Below, one piece after another: positions 27,120 to 37,149 of a stretch of DNA of 64,000 nt. Each line of letters starts with the position of its first letter. The stretch's first letter is position 1. This DNA is from Pseudarthrobacter sp. Fe7 (lineage in GTDB: Bacteria; Actinomycetota; Actinomycetes; Actinomycetales; Micrococcaceae): contig CP099977.1 in the NCBI GenBank assembly GCA_024372495.1, positions 2,976,001-3,040,000 on the forward strand, in the 5' to 3' direction. The notes beneath the pieces are model-generated. The model was given only the letters and a program-made list of their open reading frames with translations. It did not search any database and was not told the origin of the DNA. The position numbers were made by a program, and so were the translations under genes.

Positions 27120-27417
27120 TCGGGGCTCCCAGCCGGCCATCAGCCGCCCATCCCTGAGCCGGCCGAAGTAGACCATGGCGCCCAAAACGGGTTCCTGAAC
27201 AGACCGGGCTCCTCCCGCAGGTTACCCGAGCCTGGCACCAGCGCGGGCTCCGAAGACTTTCCGCCCGACATGCCCGGCGCTTTCAACCTGCGAGCCGGTT
27301 CTGGTGGTTTTTGACCGAGTGTGGAGGAGTGGGCTTGCCATCCGGGCGGGCTCCGAGAGGTGGCAGGGTTCAGGTGATGGAGACCCTCGTAGGATGCTTC
27401 CGCGCTCCTCCACATCG

Positions 27418-28230
27418 TCAGGACTCGACCAGAGCCCGGAGGAACGGCCGGAGTTCCGCCGCGAAGGTTTCGGCCGTGTCAAAGTACGGGGCGTGGTGCC
27501 CGCTGATGAGGTGTTCCTCAAGCCCGAGATGCGCGGCGAGCCACCCGTTGGTCATCGGAGCGAATGGAAGCCCCTCGACGCTCCGGAGCAGGGTCAGCTG
27601 AACCGCGGACCGAAGGATGGCCTCGGCGTCCGGCTGGTAGCCGAGGAAGCCCATCACCTCCTTGCCGAACAGCTGCTCCGCGTTGCCGAAGATCCGTCCA
27701 CGGGTGGCCGGATCCACACTGTTCAAGGCGGTGGGGCTCGCGTTGAGCACGATGAACTCCTGCAACGCGCCGCGAGGGTCGGTCTCCGCGTGCCGGAACA
27801 CCGCGTCCAGGGGATTAGGTTCACCGCTCGACGGCAGGAGGCCAATGAGCGGCGGTTCATGGATGACCGCCGCGCTCACCCGTTCCGGATGCCGGGTGAC
27901 GAGCCTCCAGCGTGATGATGGCCCCGCCGCTCGTGCCGAAGACGATGGCCTTCTCCAGCCCGCAGGCCGCGATCAGTGCAGCCGCGTCGTCGGCCTGGGC
28001 GCTCATAGTCGCACTGCCATCGCGGTCGGCCCCTGCGGTGCTGCGGGAGTTGCCGCGGCGGTCGTAGGTGATGATGGTGAACTCATCGCTGAGGATTTCC
28101 GCGGCCTTCGTGAAGTGCCCCGCGTCGCCGGTGGCACCCGGGACCATGAGGACGGCGGCCCCGTCGCCGCGGACTTCGCAGTACAGGTCCGTGACGGGGT
28201 TCGAGTAACAGCAGGTGCTTGTGTTTTCAT
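27418..28230 (-). CDS. Alpha/beta hydrolase, two frameshifts
   Basis: An alpha/beta-hydrolase readable across three frames. MKTQAPAVTRT, then after a missing C near 28195 TDLYCEVRGDGAAVLMVPGA, FTIITYDRRGNSRS, and the nucleophile elbow VFGTSGGAI. After another missing base near 27893, ERVSAAVIHEPPLIGLLPS continues to FLRALVES. Corrected length about 270 residues. The elbow is G-T-S-G-G rather than the common G-x-S-x-G with bulky neighbours, and the late H-H-A-P-Y probably supplies the catalytic His. It is downstream of the HD-LuxR regulator on the same strand, so that regulator may control it. Confidence 0.6.
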
Positions 28231-28319
28231 GGCTGCCTCCTTGGTATTCGTGCCGATGAAGTTAGCTTCGTGCCTTGCCCCATGGAACGCATCGGCAGAA
28301 CTACCAGTCTTTGGTGGCG

Positions 28320-29846
28320 TCAGAGCAGACCGTGCTGCATCGCGAAAAGGGCGGCGGCGGCCCGGCTGGAGACCCCGATTTTCCGGTAAATGTCCTGGAC
28401 GTGGTGCTCGGCGGTGCGGGGCGAAACCACCAATGTTCTGGCAATCTGCTTGTTGCTGTCCCCATTCGCGAGGCGCCGGAGGACCTCCACTTGCCGCTCA
28501 GTGAGGCCTGCGGGCAGATCGCGGCACAAGTGAGCCTTCGCACCAGTCACGGCGACGACGATGGCGCGCACCGCCGCGGCATTCAGGGCTCCCTGCCGTG
28601 CGAGACGGCTGAGCTGTTCGCACCCCTGCTGGGGTGTCATCGGCTCGCCGAGACGAGGGTGAGTCATCTCCAGATAAGCGTCGACAGCGGCCAGCAGCTT
28701 ACCCCCAGCGGGGATGTTCTCTCCGCGCAGGCCTTTGAACGTGCCCGATCCGTCCTCGCGCTCGTGATGGACGGCTGCGAGCTCGGCCTCGGCCGCAAGA
28801 GTCTGTGAGCGAGCAAGGATTCGGTGGGTGTGCAGGGGATGAAGGTCATACTCCTCCTGCTCCGCACGGGTCCAGGCTGACGGCTTCCCGAGGATTCCGT
28901 TGGAGACCGCAGCCTTGCCTATGTCCCGGAGCGCTGCCGCCCTGCGGACGGGACCGCTGTCGAGGCCCATGACCTTGGCGGCCCGGCCCGCAATCTCGAA
29001 CCCTGCCCGCGAGTTGCCGTACGACGTCGGGGTCTTGAGGTCCACGATCTGACCGACGGCCAGGGCCACCTCATCCATCTGGTCCTCGTCCACCAGGACG
29101 AACGGCGGAGGCTCTTCCGCGGGAAGCTCCACTTCGATATCAGCGGCGTCGAGAGCGTCGAGGATGTCGCGGCCGTGAGCCGCAAACGCCGCTGCCACGG
29201 CGGGGTCCAACTGCTTGCCGGCGCGCTGAGCGACCACTTGCAGCGCTGCGGCGGACCCGCTCAGTTCGTGGAAGGTCATGGCGGTCATGCCTGTAAGGAC
29301 CACCCGGGCCGTGAGAGGGATGTCTTCGCCGGACAGGCCCTGAAAGCCGCCGTGACCGTCGTACCATTCCTCTACCGTGCGCAGTGCCTCGACCACGCCG
29401 GGCCCCAATCCGATCCGTTGCGCTGTGCTGGAGGCGATCTCGCAGGAGGCCCTATGGATGACGGGCCCGAGTTTCGGAGCCTTGATGAGTGCAGCGGCAA
29501 GGAGACGGACCTTAGTCGGGAGATCGGTATCCGCGGTGAGCTCCGGGATAAACGTCCTGAAGAAGTCGGCGGGATCGGCGAAATCGGTAAAAGAGCCGGC
29601 GTGATTCATCTCAATGTCCCGGCCGGCGAAGATGGCGGCCGTCTCCTGTGCATACCCCACACATCCGACGTGCTGGAGGAGAGCCGCGTAGAACACGTCC
29701 TGGATCCCGGCGTCCGCCAGACCCATGGCCCGGGCGAGCCGGCTCGCGATGAAACAACTCCGGGCCGCGGCACCTGCCCGGCGTTCGCGACCCAAATCAC
29801 CCACGCCGGACAGCGCGATCAGCGGCTCGGCCAGCCGAATCTGCAC
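28320..29846 (-). CDS. HD-domain protein with LuxR HTH
   Basis: A 508-residue fusion. The body contains a duplicated HD/HD-GYP-like phosphohydrolase region: residues 1-230 have GCVGYAQETAA and EEWYDGHGGFQGL. Residues 270-400 have AAALRDIGKAAVSNGILGKP, HPLHTHRIL and AAVHHEREDGSGTFKGLRG. The C-terminal 65 residues are a LuxR-type HTH (LTERQVEVLRRLANGDSNKQ, VSPRTAEHHVQDIYRKIGVS). HD-GYP domains usually cleave cyclic di-nucleotides, so this could couple nucleotide binding or hydrolysis to transcription, though the HD pairs here look partly degenerate. It lies upstream of the alpha/beta hydrolase. Confidence 0.75.
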   Translation of the reverse strand: MQIRLAEPLIALSGVGDLGRERRAGAAARSCFIASRLARAMGLADAGIQDVFYAALLQHVGCVGYAQETAAIFAGRDIEMNHAGSFTDFADPADFFRTFIPELTADTDLPTKVRLLAAALIKAPKLGPVIHRASCEIASSTAQRIGLGPGVVEALRTVEEWYDGHGGFQGLSGEDIPLTARVVLTGMTAMTFHELSGSAAALQVVAQRAGKQLDPAVAAAFAAHGRDILDALDAADIEVELPAEEPPPFVLVDEDQMDEVALAVGQIVDLKTPTSYGNSRAGFEIAGRAAKVMGLDSGPVRRAAALRDIGKAAVSNGILGKPSAWTRAEQEEYDLHPLHTHRILARSQTLAAEAELAAVHHEREDGSGTFKGLRGENIPAGGKLLAAVDAYLEMTHPRLGEPMTPQQGCEQLSRLARQGALNAAAVRAIVVAVTGAKAHLCRDLPAGLTERQVEVLRRLANGDSNKQIARTLVVSPRTAEHHVQDIYRKIGVSSRAAAALFAMQHGLL

Positions 29847-30535
29847 ACAGCAATCCTAGCGCGGGACGACCGGTACTTTTCTTCTACACCGAATACCTAT
29901 GACCGGATCTGATCAACCGCCGCGCCACCGTACACATCTCCCGCCATACAGACTCCACCCGCCATCGGCCCTGTCGGAACTGCACGTACCCCGGTGCGGA
30001 CTCCCGCCAAGTCAACAAAGGGCAAATGTAATGAAGCTCTAGGCCGAAGCCCAGTTACAGAGAGCCTTCCCATCCAGATCGAAAGTCAGCCGTCCAGCAC
30101 TAGCCTCTACGACAGACGCTGGTTGAACTACACCCAAACCTGACGTCGGGGCGGCGTGGCCAGTGTCAATGGCCGCTAACAGGCCAGGGAGGATCCAACT
30201 TGTCGACCGAACTTGGCACCTGTTCCTAGACACCGGGGAATTGCGAGAAGCTCATCGCCATCGCTTGCCTGATGCGATGTCCATCGAGTCCCGATTCTTT
30301 TGCCTATTTCGATGATTCTTGGGTTACCGCACCAGGGGTTTCCTGGCCCTTCAACTGTCAGGGTGGAATCTGAGAACATCAGGATCCACCGTCAATAAAA
30401 CGGAATTCCGGCGCCATTCTGACACCCGCGAGATCGTCGCGTCGACTGTCGCGCGCCCCAATGACTATCGCAGACCGGCGCCAGCAGGTTGCCCCGGCGC
30501 TATCTGCCATGCGGTCCAACTCGGCCCTCCGGCCC
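29847..30535. other. Gene-free stretch
   Basis: About 690 bases without a convincing gene between the HD-LuxR gene and the end of the ene-reductase operon. Confidence 0.4.
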
Positions 30536-31639
30536 TTAGCTGGGATCTTCTAATTCCCAGTCCTTGACATCCGCGTATGGAGCGAACGCACCAGGGTCCA
30601 GTACCCCGAATTCCAGGTTGTTTCGGACCAGGTGCGGCCAGTTCCGGTTGGCCAATGCTCCCGTGCCCAAGGCGACGACGTCCGCTGAGCCGTCTGCCAG
30701 CATGGACACTGCGGTCTCTGGGTCATCGAGTTTGCCGTTGGCGATCACCGGCACACCTGAGTACTTCTTGGCCAGCGCAGCGAGGGTTTCCTCGGCATCG
30801 GCGAACGCGGGTTCGGTGGCGCGGTACTCGGTGGTGTGCACGAAGTCGATCCCTGTGGCGCCCAGGGTGCCGAAGATGATTTCCGCTTCCGCCACTCCCC
30901 CAGCCCACTTGTGCTCAGTGTCGCTGACTTTGGATTGGGAGATGCGGATTCCCACGGTCATGCGGGGGCCTACGGCCTCGCGGACGTCGCGGGAGATCTC
31001 CGCTGCGAACCGCACCCTGTTCTCCGGTGACCCGCCGTAGTGGTCATCGCGCTGGTTCAGGTAGTCCGTGAGGAACTGGTCCAGCAGGTACCCGTTGGCA
31101 CCATGGATCTCCACGCCGTCGAACCCCGCCTGCTGCGCATGCAGCGCGGCCGTCACGAATCCGTCCCGCACCTCCTTCATCTGGGACAGGGTGATCGCCG
31201 AGGGAACCGGGTACGGGCCGTCACCGCGGTAAAACCCCAGCTGCTCCCCCTTGGGTGCCACCCCCGATGGCCCCACCGAGGAAGCCACATACCGGTTCCC
31301 CTGGCTCTGCGCCCCCGCGTGCATCAGCTGGGCTAAGATCTTCGCACCCTCCGCATGGACACCGTCGACCACCGTGGCCCAGGACCGGGCCTGCTCCTCC
31401 GTCGCGATGCCGGGCTGGTGATGGTAGCCCTGGCTGTGGGCGGTGTCCGGATAGATGCCTTCCGTGATCAGCAGCCCGAAGCCGCCACGGGCAAAGGTCC
31501 GGTAATAGGACGCCATCCTCTCCGTGGCATGCCCGTCCTCGGTGGCGCTGATGATCGTCATGGGAGCCAGCGCCACCCGGTTGTCCAGCTCGGTGGCACC
31601 GATCCGGATGGGTGACCAGAGCGGGGAGTAATCAGTCAT
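30536..31639 (-). CDS. Old yellow enzyme-type ene-reductase
   Basis: A 367-residue FMN enzyme, paralogue of the one at 23055-24158. It keeps LDNRVALAPMT, DGHATERMASYY, GGFGLLITEGIY, AQLMHAGAQSQGNRY, FDGVEIHGANGYLLDQFLTD and FVHTTEYRA. It should reduce alpha,beta-unsaturated carbonyls or imides with NAD(P)H. It is the last gene of the seven-gene minus-strand operon, and its start overlaps the stop of the small CxxC gene by eight bases, implying translational coupling. In this operon it may saturate a C=C bond before ring hydrolysis. Confidence 0.85.
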   Translation of the reverse strand: MTDYSPLWSPIRIGATELDNRVALAPMTIISATEDGHATERMASYYRTFARGGFGLLITEGIYPDTAHSQGYHHQPGIATEEQARSWATVVDGVHAEGAKILAQLMHAGAQSQGNRYVASSVGPSGVAPKGEQLGFYRGDGPYPVPSAITLSQMKEVRDGFVTAALHAQQAGFDGVEIHGANGYLLDQFLTDYLNQRDDHYGGSPENRVRFAAEISRDVREAVGPRMTVGIRISQSKVSDTEHKWAGGVAEAEIIFGTLGATGIDFVHTTEYRATEPAFADAEETLAALAKKYSGVPVIANGKLDDPETAVSMLADGSADVVALGTGALANRNWPHLVRNNLEFGVLDPGAFAPYADVKDWELEDPS

Positions 31640-32000
31640 GCAAAATCTCCTTGGTAGTGTCCGGGTCCGGCAGCAACGCGGCCGCCCGGGCGGGCAGGCC
31701 CGCGTTGGCGGGATCTGCTGCGTACGCCAGCCGGCGGCCGTTCAGCCTGTCCACGACGGACGCGTCCGGGAAGCAGCCGAGCACCGCGGACCACAGTTCG
31801 TCGACGGTCTGGCGATGCGCGGAGGCTCCGGCGGGCCCGGTCATCAGCCACCCGTCTTTGAGGGCGGCCACTTTCGGGGCACCGGGGAGGCCGGAGCAGA
31901 CGGCATTGACCGTGGCTGCCACGATCAGGTGTTGCCGCATGGTCCGCACCGGGCCCAGGGCGGGGTCCGCCACGGTGGTCCTTCCGCAGGCACCGCACAT
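31632..32000 (-). CDS. Small CxxC protein in catabolic operon
   Basis: A 122-residue protein beginning MCGACGRTTVADPALGPVRT, where C2 and C5 suggest half of a zinc ribbon or a redox pair. The middle has AATVNAVCSGLPGAPKVAAL and the end is acidic and helical. I do not recognise the family. It sits 15 bases after the second SDR and overlaps the ene-reductase, so it is clearly an operon member and possibly an accessory subunit. Confidence 0.6.
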   Translation of the reverse strand: MCGACGRTTVADPALGPVRTMRQHLIVAATVNAVCSGLPGAPKVAALKDGWLMTGPAGASAHRQTVDELWSAVLGCFPDASVVDRLNGRRLAYAADPANAGLPARAAALLPDPDTTKEILHD

Positions 32001-32015
32001 GTCGCTCCCCTTTCC

Positions 32016-32762
32016 TTAGGGCATCACATCGCCGGAGTTGGGCCCCAGCGTCTGTCCCACAAACAGGTTTCCACCCGGATCGCTGGCCAGCAGGAGAGCC
32101 GCGGGAGCCACTTCCGCTGGCGTCCCGAAACGCCCCAGCGGAAGCTCGGCACGCTTCGCGGCCTTCCAGCTTTCCGAGATGCCCTCCACGAGCGGCGTCT
32201 CGATGGGCCCCGGGGCGATGCAGTTGACCAGCACGTTGTCCGGTGCCGTTTCCAGGGCAAGTGCCTTGGAAAGGCCAACCACGCCGGCTTTGGCTGCACT
32301 GTAATGCGTCAGCCCCACCCCGCCCTTGATGGCCGCCTGGGAGGCGATGTTGATGATGCGGCCCCACTTGCGTTGCCGCATCTCCCCCACCACCTCCCGG
32401 CAGCACAGGAACACACCGGTCAGGTCCACCGTGAGGGTCTCGTTCCACATGGCCAGGGACATGTCCTCCAGCGGAGACTCCGTCAGCAGGCCCGCGCTGT
32501 TGACCAGGACGTCGACGCCGCCCAGCGCCTCCCGGGCCTCGGCGAAGGCCGCGCGCACGCTGGCTTCATCGGCCACGTCCACGCGGATGGTGCCGTCCCG
32601 TGCGGCCCGGTCGAGTACGGCCACCCGGTCACCGTTGGCCAGGAAGGCCTCGGCGATGGCTTTGCCGATTCCGCTGGAGCCGCCGGTGACCACCACGCCG
32701 CGGCCGTTCGAGGCCTGGGCGTTTCCCGGGACGGGGTCAGCAGCTTGGGTCGGTGTGTTCAT
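32016..32762 (-). CDS. SDR-family dehydrogenase
   Basis: A 248-residue classical short-chain dehydrogenase. Visible: cofactor loop TGGSSGIGKA (about residues 26-35), the NSAG motif (VLVNSAGLL), catalytic Ser in IINIASQAAI, Y-x-x-x-K in HYSAAKAG, and the C-terminal NLFVGQTLGPNSGD. It probably oxidises or reduces a hydroxyl/keto group of the pathway intermediate using NAD(P). It lies 26 bases after the first SDR. The substrate is not readable. Confidence 0.8.
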   Translation of the reverse strand: MNTPTQAADPVPGNAQASNGRGVVVTGGSSGIGKAIAEAFLANGDRVAVLDRAARDGTIRVDVADEASVRAAFAEAREALGGVDVLVNSAGLLTESPLEDMSLAMWNETLTVDLTGVFLCCREVVGEMRQRKWGRIINIASQAAIKGGVGLTHYSAAKAGVVGLSKALALETAPDNVLVNCIAPGPIETPLVEGISESWKAAKRAELPLGRFGTPAEVAPAALLLASDPGGNLFVGQTLGPNSGDVMP

Positions 32763-32788
32763 AGTGTCCTTTCCTTCCGGCGCCTAAG

Positions 32789-33555
32789 TCAGGCGCGCAT
32801 CTTCACGGTGAGGCCGCCGTCAACCACCAGGGCCTGGCCGGTGATGTAGCGGGAATCGTCGGAGGTAAGGAAGCCGATCACGCTGGCCACCTCCTCCGGC
32901 TTTCCCGCCCGGCCCCAGGGGATGTCGTTCCCTGCCCGCTTCAGTCCCTCGGGACCCAGCGAATTGACCGGGTCCAGGGACTGGGGGTCTCGATGAGGCC
33001 GGGAATCACGGCGTTGGCCCGGATCTGGCGCGGGCCCAATTCCACGGCCACGCTGCGGACCAGGCCCAGGACGCCTGCCTTGGCGGCCGCATAGTGGGCG
33101 TGTTCCTCCCACCCGTACACGCCGCCGGCGATGGAAGACACCGCAACCAGCGCGCCGCCGTCGGACATTCTCTGCGCCCCTGCACGCAGCGTGCGCAGCA
33201 CGCCGGTGAGGTCCACGTTGAGCATGTCGTGCCAGCGTTCGTCCGTCATCTCCCCCAACGGGGAATTCCGCAGGATGCCCGCGTTGGCGATGGCGTAGTC
33301 CAGCCGGCCGTACTCGTCCACGGCCCGCTGTGCCAGGGCGTCCACGGATGCGGTGGTGCGGACGTCCACCTCGTGGATCACCGCCTCACCGTTGGCCTCC
33401 TTGACCAGACGGAGGGTTTCCTCCGGATCGTGGGGGTCGCCGGGGAAGGTGCCGATGACGGACGCCACCCCCTGGCGAGCGTAGTGGACGGCGAGGGCAC
33501 GGCCGATGCCGCTGGCGGCACCGGTGATGATGGCGGCTTTGTTAGGCGACGTCAT
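32789..33555 (-). CDS. SDR-family dehydrogenase, frameshifted
   Basis: Second short-chain dehydrogenase. [20 protein letters not shown] gives the cofactor loop; [20 protein letters not shown] and [10 protein letters not shown] give the active site. Near 32983 a missing C in a C-run breaks the frame after GLIETP. The true continuation is [36 protein letters not shown] and [18 protein letters not shown]. Corrected length about 255 residues. Its ATG overlaps the end of the MFS gene by 14 bases. It may act on the same intermediate as the next gene in the opposite direction or stereochemistry. Confidence 0.7.
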
Positions 33556-34933
33556 GGGGGTGGTCCTCCATCAGGGCTTCAGCAGGGGGCTTGGCGGCGA
33601 TCATCAGGAGCCCGGAGACCAGGGTGCCCAGGGCGCCGACCCAGAGGGCTGCGCTGCCGGTGCCGGCACCGGCAGCGATGGCGGTGAAGATGGCACCGCC
33701 GATGATGGTTCCGGGCTGGCTCATCGCGCCGATGAAGGCGGTTCCGGTGGCCCGGCAGCTCACCGGGTAGCACTCGGCCATGAAGTACTGGATGGCCGCG
33801 TACGGGCCCACCAGGAAGAACAAGCCGGCGCCGTAGGTCAGGATGATCGTGAACGGGTCGTTGGCCAGGGGCTGAGCATGATGGAGAAGGAGATGCCGGA
33901 GAGGATCCAGCCGCCAATGATGGTCCGCTTGCGGCCGATCTTGTCCCCGAGCCAGCCGTGGAACACGTAGCCGAAGTAGGCCAGCAGGTTGATGACGATC
34001 AGCATCCAGAAGGCGTCCGAGAGTTCCACGCCCTTCGCGTTCTTGAGCACGGAGCCTGCCCAGGACACTGAAGATGGTGATGCCAAAGAAGTTCACAATC
34101 CAGGCGAGCGAGAAGACAAAGGTGTTCCGGCGCAGGTGCGGCTCCCAGATGCGCTTGAGCGGGGCTGCCGAGGAGTGCTCGACGCCGTACGCGTGGGCCA
34201 GGGAGTGCGCGTCTTCAGTCTTTCCGTGCTTTTCCAGCTCGGTCAGCTTGTGGTGCAGTTCGAACTGGGGCGTTTCCTTGAGCTTCCGCGCGATGACCCA
34301 GACGATCACGGCGGCCGGGACGGTGGCCATCAGGTACAGGGCACGCCAACCAAGGGACGGCAGGAAGGCCAGGGCCAGTGCGCTGGCCAGCAGGAAGCCG
34401 AGCGGCCAGCCGCCCTGGATGAAGGAGTAGTGGAAGCCGGGGCGCTTGCGCTTGTCCGCGACTTCGGTGACCTGGTAGACCTCGTTCATGTACGTGGCGT
34501 TCACGGCCTGCTCGGAGAAACCGAGGCCGCCGAACGAACGGACCACCACCAGCAGGGCGTTGCTGAAGAACGGGATTCCCGTGGGGATCAGGGCGGTCAG
34601 GCCGGAGACGACGGCGGTGCCGCCGATGGTGGTCATCATGCCTTTGCGGCGGCCCAGCCTGTCGATGACAGGTCCGATGCCGAAGCAGACAATGGCGGTG
34701 CCCACGGCAATCCACGTGTTGATGGCGTACGCCTCAGGGGCGGACCAGCCGAATTCCTGCTGCATTGCCGGCAGCAGGGTGCCGAACAGGCCGTAGTCGA
34801 AGACGGCCACGGTCCAGGCCAGCAGGGCAAGCACGGTAGCGGTGGTGGTGTGGCGCTTGGAAAAGACCGGGAAGCGGCGCTTCTCGTCCGGGCGGGGCTG
34901 CGACAGGTCGACAACCGGTTCTTGGATGCTCAT
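33542..34933 (-). CDS. MFS transporter, two compensating frameshifts
   Basis: A 12-helix major facilitator, probably the importer of the island's substrate. The N-terminal half is intact: [20 protein letters not shown], the loop 2-3 motif [18 protein letters not shown]. An AGCCT at 34053-34057 (should be AGCT) shifts the frame. The true middle reads [47 protein letters not shown] missing C near 33870 restores the original frame for [19 protein letters not shown] to the end. Central basic loop about 220-260. It overlaps its operon neighbours by 4 and 14 bases. Confidence 0.75.
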   Translation of the reverse strand: MSIQEPVVDLSQPRPDEKRRFPVFSKRHTTTATVLALLAWTVAVFDYGLFGTLLPAMQQEFGWSAPEAYAINTWIAVGTAIVCFGIGPVIDRLGRRKGMMTTIGGTAVVSGLTALIPTGIPFFSNALLVVVRSFGGLGFSEQAVNATYMNEVYQVTEVADKRKRPGFHYSFIQGGWPLGFLLASALALAFLPSLGWRALYLMATVPAAVIVWVIARKLKETPQFELHHKLTELEKHGKTEDAHSLAHAYGVEHSSAAPLKRIWEPHLRRNTFVFSLAWIVNFFGITIFSVLGRLRAQEREGRGTLGRLLDADRHQPAGLLRLRVPRLARGQDRPQADHHWRLDPLRHLLLHHAQPLANDPFTIILTYGAGLFFLVGPYAAIQYFMAECYPVSCRATGTAFIGAMSQPGTIIGGAIFTAIAAGAGTGSAALWVGALGTLVSGLLMIAAKPPAEALMEDHPHDVA

Positions 34934-35820
34934 GACTTGTTGTCCTTACGGGGGCTGCGTGCGAGGAAGGAATCGGCGATCTGGTCGAAGGTGCACCAGG
35001 TGACGCCCTCATGGGAGTTGATGTGTTCGATCAGCCGCTCGAGCATGAGCAGCACCTGCGGGCGGCCGGAGACGTCCGGGTGGATGGTCATGGTGAAGAC
35101 GGCCTGGTCCATTTCGCGGTAAACCCAGTCGAACTGGTCACGCCACATCTCTTCGATGTCGCGCGGGTTGACGAACCCGTGCGAGTTCGGGGATGCCTTG
35201 ATGAACATCATCGGAGGCAGGTCATCGAGGTACCAGTTGGCCGGGATTTCCACCAGGTTCGTCTCCTCCCCGCGGACCAGGGGCCCCATCCAGGTCTGGG
35301 CGTCCTTGGTGTAATCGATCTTCTTCCACGAGTCCCCTACCCGGACGTAGTACGGCTCGAAGTCCCGGTGCATCAGGGAGTGGTCGTACTTGATGCCGCG
35401 CTCCAGGAGGATCTCGTTGGTGACCGGCGAGAACTCCCACCACGGTGCAACGTAGCCGGTGGGCCGGCGGCCGGACACCTTTTCAATCAGTTCGATCGCG
35501 CGGTCCAGGATGGCGGTCTCCTGCTCCCGGGTCATGGCGATCGGATTCTCGTGCGAATACCCATGCACGCCGATCTCGTGCCCGGCATCCACGATCATCT
35601 GCGTCAGTTCCGGGAAGGTTTCAATCGAGTGGCCCGGCACGAACCAGGTTGCCGGGAGGTTGTATTTCTGGAACAACCGGATCAGCCGGGGGCCGCCGAC
35701 TTCACCGCTGAACAGGCCGCGACTGATGTCGCATGGGGAGTCCTCTCCTCCGTAGGAGCCGAGCATGCCTGCCACTGCGTCTACGTCCACGCCGAAGGCG
35801 ACTTGAATGTCCTTAGCCAT
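34930..35820 (-). CDS. Polysaccharide-deacetylase-family hydrolase (cyclic-imidase-like)
   Basis: A 296-residue cytoplasmic NodB-type hydrolase with no signal peptide. It has the Asp pair in [10 protein letters not shown] (residues 9-18), [11 protein letters not shown], and the metal-binding His pair in [23 protein letters not shown] and [12 protein letters not shown] complete the site. This PuuE/HpPgdA-like subgroup includes cyclic imidases and allantoinase-like enzymes rather than secreted chitin deacetylases, which fits its place among an amidohydrolase and a transporter. It probably opens a cyclic imide or ureide. It lies 44 bases after the asparaginase-like gene and overlaps the MFS start. 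Confidence 0.75.
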   Translation of the reverse strand: MAKDIQVAFGVDVDAVAGMLGSYGGEDSPCDISRGLFSGEVGGPRLIRLFQKYNLPATWFVPGHSIETFPELTQMIVDAGHEIGVHGYSHENPIAMTREQETAILDRAIELIEKVSGRRPTGYVAPWWEFSPVTNEILLERGIKYDHSLMHRDFEPYYVRVGDSWKKIDYTKDAQTWMGPLVRGEETNLVEIPANWYLDDLPPMMFIKASPNSHGFVNPRDIEEMWRDQFDWVYREMDQAVFTMTIHPDVSGRPQVLLMLERLIEHINSHEGVTWCTFDQIADSFLARSPRKDNKS

Positions 35821-35864
35821 GAGATTTTCCTTTCAATTCGTTCAAAACCGGGGTGTTCTGGGTG

Positions 35865-36884
35865 TCAGGCGGAAGGTTCAGGGGGCCTCCCTCGTTGGGC
35901 AAAAATTTCGGTGATCCGCTCCCGGTCAGGATTGATCCTGAGCAGGAGGCTGAGCAGGATCAGCGACTGTGACGGCCGGAGGTGGCCGGAGCTGATGGCA
36001 CCGGCAACCCGCAGGTCCTCGCCACCGCCGCCGGCCCCGTAGATGGGCACCACCGGTCCCGCCTCCACGCGGGTGCTGGTGACCACCACGGCGCCGGACG
36101 CGACGGCGGCGGCCACCTCTGCGCAGAGGCTGGCATTTGCGTTGCCGCTTCCGGTTCCTTGGAGGACGATGCCTTCCGCTCCTGCTTCAAGGGCGGCGTG
36201 CATCAGGGTGGAGTCGGCGCCGGGGTAGGCGGCCACCAGGTCCACCCGCGGGGAACCGCCACCCGGCTGGGGCAGGGGCAGGGCCTCGAGCCTGCCGTCA
36301 CTGCCGTCCATGGCAACTTCTCCTTGGGCTGATACTTGGCCAAGTACCCCAAAATCGGGGTTCGCAAAGGCATCCAGCCGAAGAGTTTGGCTTTTCCGCA
36401 CGCCGGCGGCCGGGAAGATGGTGCCCGCAAAGTGGACCATGACGCCCTTTCCCCGCCCATCCATCGAACCGGCGACGGCGATGGCCCGGGCAAGGTTGTC
36501 CGGCCCGTCGGGAGCGTCCGAGTCGGCGGCCCGCTGCGAGCCTGTGAAGACCACCGCCCGCTCGTCCGTGTGCGTCAGGTCCGCGAGGTAGGCGGTCTCC
36601 TCCATGGTGTCCGTGCCGTGGGTGACCACCACGCCCAGGACGCTGGGGTCCTTGAGGACTTCCTGGATGGTGGCGCAGATCCTCAGCATGTCGTCGAAGG
36701 TCAAGAGGTAGGACCCCTTTTGGAACACGTCCAGCACCCGGACGGGGTGGGAGACACGCGAGCCGAGGGCTTTGAACACCTGCTCGCCGGTATCGGAGGC
36801 GACAGCGCCTCCGGCCTGGGAGGAACGCGACGAGATGGTGCCTCCAGTGGCCAGCAGTACGACGTGGGAGTCGGTAACAGTCAT
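35865..36884 (-). CDS. Asparaginase-like amidohydrolase
   Basis: A 339-residue cytoplasmic protein of the type I/II asparaginase family. The nucleophile motif is VLLATGGTISSR (Thr about residue 14) and the second is VVVTHGTDTMEETAYL (Thr, Asp and nearby Lys region). The C-terminal domain VDLVAAYPGADSTLMHAALE and EGIVLQGTGSGNANASL is complete. In this operon it could remove the amide of a half-amide formed by imide ring opening, rather than act on asparagine. First gene of the seven-gene operon. Its promoter region carries two LacI-type operators. Confidence 0.8.
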   Translation of the reverse strand: MTVTDSHVVLLATGGTISSRSSQAGGAVASDTGEQVFKALGSRVSHPVRVLDVFQKGSYLLTFDDMLRICATIQEVLKDPSVLGVVVTHGTDTMEETAYLADLTHTDERAVVFTGSQRAADSDAPDGPDNLARAIAVAGSMDGRGKGVMVHFAGTIFPAAGVRKSQTLRLDAFANPDFGVLGQVSAQGEVAMDGSDGRLEALPLPQPGGGSPRVDLVAAYPGADSTLMHAALEAGAEGIVLQGTGSGNANASLCAEVAAAVASGAVVVTSTRVEAGPVVPIYGAGGGGEDLRVAGAISSGHLRPSQSLILLSLLLRINPDRERITEIFAQRGRPPEPSA

Positions 36885-36916
36885 TTCAGCTCCAGTAGTT
36901 TGCTGTGCGATCCACA

Positions 36917-36932
36917 ACCCAATCGATTGGGT
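36917..36932. promoter_or_regulatory. LacI-type operator ACCCAATCGATTGGGT
   Basis: A 16-base perfect palindrome with the central CG typical of LacI-family operators. It lies 33 bases before the asparaginase-like start. Together with the site at 37016 it implies control by the divergent LacI protein. Confidence 0.65.
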
Positions 36933-37015
36933 GACGTTCCGCGGAAAGAAGGAGACGCGCTGGAAACGGGGCGGCACCCAAGGGGTGGGGGCACCGGGGA
37001 AGTTGTTGGGGTGGT

Positions 37016-37035
37016 CTACCCAAACGTTTGGGTAG
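37016..37035. promoter_or_regulatory. LacI-type operator CTACCCAAACGTTTGGGTAG
   Basis: A 20-base perfect palindrome with central CG, sharing ACCCAA/TTGGGT with the site at 36917. Centre-to-centre distance is 101 bases, so looping between the two is possible. It sits where both divergent promoters should be. Confidence 0.7.
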
Positions 37036-37149
37036 CACTGATGAACGACTATAGGATGTGAAGCGGGTCACGTCAAGGGTTGCCTGCCCAGCCTTCCGGG
37101 CAGCCCGGGCACACCTGGGCTACAGTGGCCACGGGGGCAGGAGAGGGAC

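Noticed and set aside
31638-32849. 403-codon plus-strand frame opposite the SDR and CxxC genes
   Set aside because: Shadow of three genes with clear motifs on the minus strand.
34930-35820. Secreted peptidoglycan or chitin deacetylase
   Set aside because: No signal peptide or membrane helix and the context is cytoplasmic nitrogen catabolism; the imidase/allantoinase-like subgroup fits better.
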